Both the position numbers and the translations under genes were made by a program. DNA of 6,386 nt from JAHJCL01 sp964504075 (GTDB lineage: Bacteria; Patescibacteriota; Minisyncoccia; Minisyncoccales; DG-74-3), in NCBI GenBank assembly GCA_964504075.1, contig CAZDCT010000016.1, positions 1 through 6,386 on the forward strand. The letters run 5' to 3'. Position 1 is the stretch's first letter, and the number at the start of each line of letters is the position of its first letter. Below the pieces are notes generated by a model. That model saw only the letters and a list, made by a program, of their open reading frames with translations. It was not told the origin of the DNA and made no database searches. Below are positions 4,273 to 6,386 of this stretch, one piece after another.

Positions 4273-5698
4273 TCATGGTAAAACTTCAATTTTAGACTAT
4301 ATCAAGAAAAGCCATGTTCAAGAAAAAGAAGAAGGAGGCATTACTCAACATATTGGAGCATATGAAATTGGAGAAGGTGATAAGAAAATCACCTTTATTG
4401 ATACGCCTGGACACGAGGCTTTTTCAGCCATACGCTCTAGGGGGGCTAAAGTGGCTGATATAGCGATTTTAGTGATTGATGCTGTAGATGGAGTGAAAGC
4501 CCAAACCAAGGAAGCCATTTCACACATCAAAGAATCAGGTATTTCCCTTGTTGTTGCTTTTAATAAAATTGATAAGTTTGGAGCTGATCCAGATAAAGTA
4601 AAGCAAGATTTGATTAAACAAGACATTACGGTTGAAGATTTGGGGGGAAAGGTTCCTTCAGTCTCAGTTTCAGCCAAAACTGGACAAGGTATTCCAGACC
4701 TTTTAGATTTAATCCTTTTGGTTGCTGAAATGGAAGATCTGAAAGCAGATTTTTCAGGACTAGCCAAGGGCGTAGTGATTGAAGCTTTTTTAGACAGCAA
4801 AAAGGGGCCAGTGGCTACCATACTTTTAAGTAAGGGGATTTTAAAGGGGGGCGATATTGTTGCTACCCCATCTACTTTTGGTAAAATCAAAAAATTAGAA
4901 GATTTTCAGGGAAAGGAAATTTCAAAAGCTGAACCATGCTGCCCCGCTATTTTATTGGGATTAAACCAAGCTCCTAAGGTTGGTGAAGAAATTCAAGTTT
5001 TCAAAGATTTAGAAACAGCCAAGAGTCATCTTAAAGAAAAAGAAAAACAAGAATTAAAAGAATCTCCAGAGATTTCAGCCGAACAAAAAGTTTTAAACTT
5101 AATCATTAAAGCTGATGTTGAGGGTTCAATTGAAGCGATTGAACAAATGTTTAAAGCTCTTCCCCAAGATAAAGTTGTTTTAAGGGTTCTCAAATCTGGA
5201 ATTGGAGAAATTAATGAAAATGATTTTAAGTTAGCCAAGAGTTTCAAGGCTTTAATTATTGGTTTTAGAGTTAAAATGAGTCAAACAGCTGAAATTTTAT
5301 CTAAAAGAGAGAAAACTAAAGTAATTAAAGCTGAGATAATTTATGAATTAGTAGAACAAATAAGAGCTATGATGGAGAGAAGATTAACATCAAAAACCAT
5401 TAGAACAGATTTGGGTAAAGTTAAAGTTTTAGTAATTTTTATGACAGAAAAAAGTCGTCAGATTGTTGGTGGAAAAATTGTTGAAGGAGAAGTTCAGAAA
5501 GGAGCCAAAATTGAGGTTTATCGGGAAGAGGAATTAATTGGTAAAGGTAAAATAATCAATCTTCAAAGGAATAAAAAAGACATTGCCAAACTTGCTAAAG
5601 GAGAAGAGTGCGGGATATTATATGATGGCAATGGTAGAATTGATAAGGGAGATATTCTCGTTATATATAGGCAACAAAGGAGAAAAGAAGAACTATAA
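4205..5698 (+). CDS. infB: Translation initiation factor IF-2, short form
   Basis: IF-2 is the GTPase that places initiator fMet-tRNA on the 30S subunit and promotes subunit joining. All GTPase motifs are intact: G1 GHIDHGKT (20-27), G2 GGITQHIGAY (44-53), G3 DTPGH (66-70), G4 NKID (120-123) and G5 SAKTG (156-160). Beta-barrel domain II follows from about 185, domain III near 295-390 (KADVEGSIEAIEQMF), and the fMet-binding C2 domain to the end (ECGILYDGNGRIDKGDILVI). At 497 residues it lacks the long N-terminal region of usual bacterial IF-2 (about 700-900 residues); only 12 residues precede the first G-domain strand. ATG 4205 is the only sensible start. It overlaps the DUF4446 gene by 68 nt, and rbfA follows after 3 nt, the classical infB-rbfA order. 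Confidence 0.97.
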   Translation: MTKKTQKNIINRPPVVVVLGHIDHGKTSILDYIKKSHVQEKEEGGITQHIGAYEIGEGDKKITFIDTPGHEAFSAIRSRGAKVADIAILVIDAVDGVKAQTKEAISHIKESGISLVVAFNKIDKFGADPDKVKQDLIKQDITVEDLGGKVPSVSVSAKTGQGIPDLLDLILLVAEMEDLKADFSGLAKGVVIEAFLDSKKGPVATILLSKGILKGGDIVATPSTFGKIKKLEDFQGKEISKAEPCCPAILLGLNQAPKVGEEIQVFKDLETAKSHLKEKEKQELKESPEISAEQKVLNLIIKADVEGSIEAIEQMFKALPQDKVVLRVLKSGIGEINENDFKLAKSFKALIIGFRVKMSQTAEILSKREKTKVIKAEIIYELVEQIRAMMERRLTSKTIRTDLGKVKVLVIFMTEKSRQIVGGKIVEGEVQKGAKIEVYREEELIGKGKIINLQRNKKDIAKLAKGEECGILYDGNGRIDKGDILVIYRQQRRKEEL

Positions 5699-5701
5699 AA
5701 T

Positions 5702-6043
5702 ATGTCAAATCGTATTTTACGGGTTAATGAATTAATTCAAAAAGAATTAGGTCAGATTATTCTGCGGGAAATTGAGTTTCCTAAAAACACCTTAGTTACG
5801 ATTACCAGAGTAGAAACAAGCCCTGACTTGAGCCAAAGCAAAGTTTATGTTAGCTGTTTGCCCGACAATCAGGGCGATAGAATACTTCAAATTTTAAAAA
5901 GACAAAGTTATTATATTCAGCATAAATTTAATAAAAAATTAGAGACAAAAATAATTCCTCGAATTAGGTTTGTTAAAGAATTAAAAACAATGCAAGCTGG
6001 AAAAATTGAACAGATTTTAGACAAAATTAAGAAAAAGGATTGA
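5702..6043 (+). CDS. rbfA: Ribosome-binding factor A
   Basis: This 113-residue protein is a typical RbfA, a small KH-like RNA-binding factor that helps mature the 5' end of 16S rRNA in the 30S subunit. Family marks: RILRVNELIQKELGQII (4-20), the strand VTITRVETSPDLSQSKVYVS (32-51), and the IIPRIRFVKEL segment (84-94). Length is normal and the tail is Lys-rich. It starts 3 nt after the infB stop, so it is translated from the same message. An AAAGGAG at 5676-5682 resembles a Shine-Dalgarno site but ends 19 nt before the ATG, too far for standard use. truB, a common next gene, is absent; tRNA-Cys follows. Confidence 0.95.
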   Translation: MSNRILRVNELIQKELGQIILREIEFPKNTLVTITRVETSPDLSQSKVYVSCLPDNQGDRILQILKRQSYYIQHKFNKKLETKIIPRIRFVKELKTMQAGKIEQILDKIKKKD

Positions 6044-6067
6044 AAAAAAGAAAAAAGTTGTTAAAAT
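6040..6067 (+). promoter_or_regulatory. Possible promoter for tRNA-Cys/tRNA-Leu
   Basis: TTGAAA (6040-6045), overlapping the rbfA stop codon, and TAAAAT (6062-6067) are 16 bp apart. Transcription would start near 6074, about 4 nt before tRNA-Cys. The region is so A-rich that a chance match is possible. Confidence 0.4.
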
Positions 6068-6077
6068 ATAAAACATA

Positions 6078-6149
6078 GGCCTGGTACCCAAGTAGATAGG
6101 GAACTGTCTGCAAAACAGTTTTACGCGGGTGCAAATCCCGCCCAGGCCT
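6078..6149 (+). tRNA. tRNA-Cys(GCA) with altered elbow
   Basis: Acceptor GGCCTGG (6078-6084) pairs with CCAGGCC (6142-6148), followed by T73, the cysteine discriminator. The anticodon stem ACTGT/ACAGT closes loop CTGCAAA with anticodon GCA (6110-6112). The D arm has A13-A22 (6090/6098), A14, G15 and T21, the layout known from E. coli tRNA-Cys. Unusually the D loop has AG instead of GG at 18-19 (6094-6095), and the T loop is TGCAAAT instead of TTCRANY, so position 55 is G (6131). CCA is not encoded (T is followed by CAA). Confidence 0.93.
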
Positions 6150-6157
6150 CAAAATAT

Positions 6158-6245
6158 GCCCGGGTGTCGTAATAGGTAGCCGAAACAGACTTAAAATCTG
6201 TTGGAGATTTTCTCCGTGAGGGTTCGATTCCCTCCCCGGGCACCA
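6158..6245 (+). tRNA. tRNA-Leu(TAA)
   Basis: Acceptor GCCCGGG (6158-6164) pairs with CCCGGGC (6235-6241), then A73 and an encoded CCA (6243-6245). The anticodon stem ACAGA/TCTGT closes loop CTTAAAA with anticodon TAA (6192-6194), which reads TTA/TTG. A long variable arm with stem GGAGA/TCTCC (6203-6215) marks a class II tRNA. The T arm GAGGG/CCCTC holds a normal TTCGATT loop. It is last in the right-hand unit, 6 nt before the terminator stem. Confidence 0.95.
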
Positions 6246-6250
6246 AACTA

Positions 6251-6280
6251 AAAACCCGCCTTAAAAGGCGAGTTTTCTCT
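6251..6280 (+). terminator. Intrinsic terminator, probably bidirectional
   Basis: AAAACCCGCC (6251-6260) pairs with GGCGAGTTTT (6267-6276) with one C/A mismatch around loop TTAAAA, and TTTTCTCT follows on the + strand. On the - strand the stem is followed by GGGTTTTTAG, so it can also stop the gene entering from the right. It closes the tRNA-Arg(CCT) to tRNA-Leu unit. Confidence 0.8.
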
Positions 6281-6309
6281 ATGTAATAGGCTAAGTCTAT
6301 TGCAGATAC

Positions 6310-6386
6310 TTAGTTTTCTAAGATTTCAATATATGTTGTTTTAGCTCCAAAATTAACAGCTTCTCCATAGGAAGCAAACCAAATGT
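6310..6386 (-). CDS. Probable C-terminal end of an unknown protein, cut by window edge
   Basis: On the - strand an open frame enters from the right edge and gives 24 codons before TAA (6312-6310). The peptide, ending in TTYIEILEN, has protein-like composition (Gly, Ala, Tyr, Trp), and its stop lies about 35 bp from a terminator that works in this direction. I do not recognise the family from so little. Another reverse frame stays open for 22 codons (stop at 6318) but is Leu-rich and less convincing. Short length keeps confidence moderate. Confidence 0.5.
   Translation of the reverse strand, partial: IWFASYGEAVNFGAKTTYIEILEN

Noticed and set aside
4345..4890. Reverse-strand open frame of 181 codons opposite infB
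   Set aside because: Antisense shadow of the conserved IF-2 G domain; low-complexity Ser/Ile/Pro content and no recognisable motif.
5676..5682. AAAGGAG as the rbfA ribosome-binding site
   Set aside because: It ends 19 nt before the ATG, well beyond the usual 5-10 nt.
6309..6322. Small hairpin CTTAG-TTTT-CTAAG
   Set aside because: Only 5 bp, AT-rich, overlaps a probable gene end and has no T run; not enough for a terminator.
1..6386. CRISPR array, insertion sequence, prophage or attachment site
   Set aside because: No regularly spaced repeats, transposase, integrase or duplicated tRNA 3' end was found, despite seven tRNAs that could serve as integration sites.

Overview
The window is low-GC, densely packed bacterial DNA with seven tRNA genes and eight complete protein genes, plus a probable ninth cut by the right edge. 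Several traits fit a reduced genome of the Candidate Phyla Radiation (Patescibacteria, Parcubacteria-like): a short IF-2 that starts directly at its G domain, a DUF4446 protein without a membrane segment, tRNAs with a mixture of encoded and missing CCA ends, few convincing Shine-Dalgarno sites and very short gaps. TGA acts as a normal stop (the ketopantoate-reductase-like gene, the DUF4446 gene and rbfA all end in it), which argues against the CPR lineages that read UGA as glycine. The lineage is inferred, not proven.

Left part (1-870, + strand): the 3' part of tRNA-Arg(TCT), tRNA-His(GTG), then a strong promoter (TTGACA, 17 bp, TATACT) overlaid by a 28-bp palindrome. Behind it lie a small Gly-rich DUF5320 protein and a DUF134/UPF0251 helix-turn-helix protein. 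The likely reading is a two-gene autoregulated unit. A long hairpin separates the two genes.

Middle left (874-1902, - strand): an HtrA/DegP-type serine protease with PDZ domain and intact catalytic triad but no signal peptide. Its stop is 3 bp from the DUF134 stop, with no terminator between. The hairpin at 510-556 has a run of eight T only on the - strand, so the protease transcript may run antisense through the DUF134 gene before ending.

Right part (1988-6245, + strand): one co-directional run from a perfect TATAAT box to an intrinsic terminator at 6251-6280: tRNA-Arg(CCT), tRNA-Ala(GGC), a ketopantoate-reductase-like dehydrogenase, plsY-like acyltransferase (ATGA overlap), tRNA-Ser(CGA), DUF4446 gene, infB (68-nt overlap), rbfA, tRNA-Cys(GCA), tRNA-Leu(TAA). 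Lipid, translation-initiation and ribosome-maturation genes are thus punctuated by tRNAs, whose excision could create the mRNA ends. A possible extra promoter lies just before tRNA-Cys. At the right edge a probable reverse-strand gene end converges on the same terminator.

The most interesting points are the promoter-centred palindrome of the DUF5320/DUF134 unit, the dehydrogenase-PlsY pair with an altered acyltransferase motif, the tRNA-punctuated operon, the out-of-frame DUF4446/infB overlap, and the tRNA-Cys with linked changes at both sides of the elbow contact. No CRISPR array, insertion sequence or prophage is visible, and there is no gene-free stretch over 300 bases.
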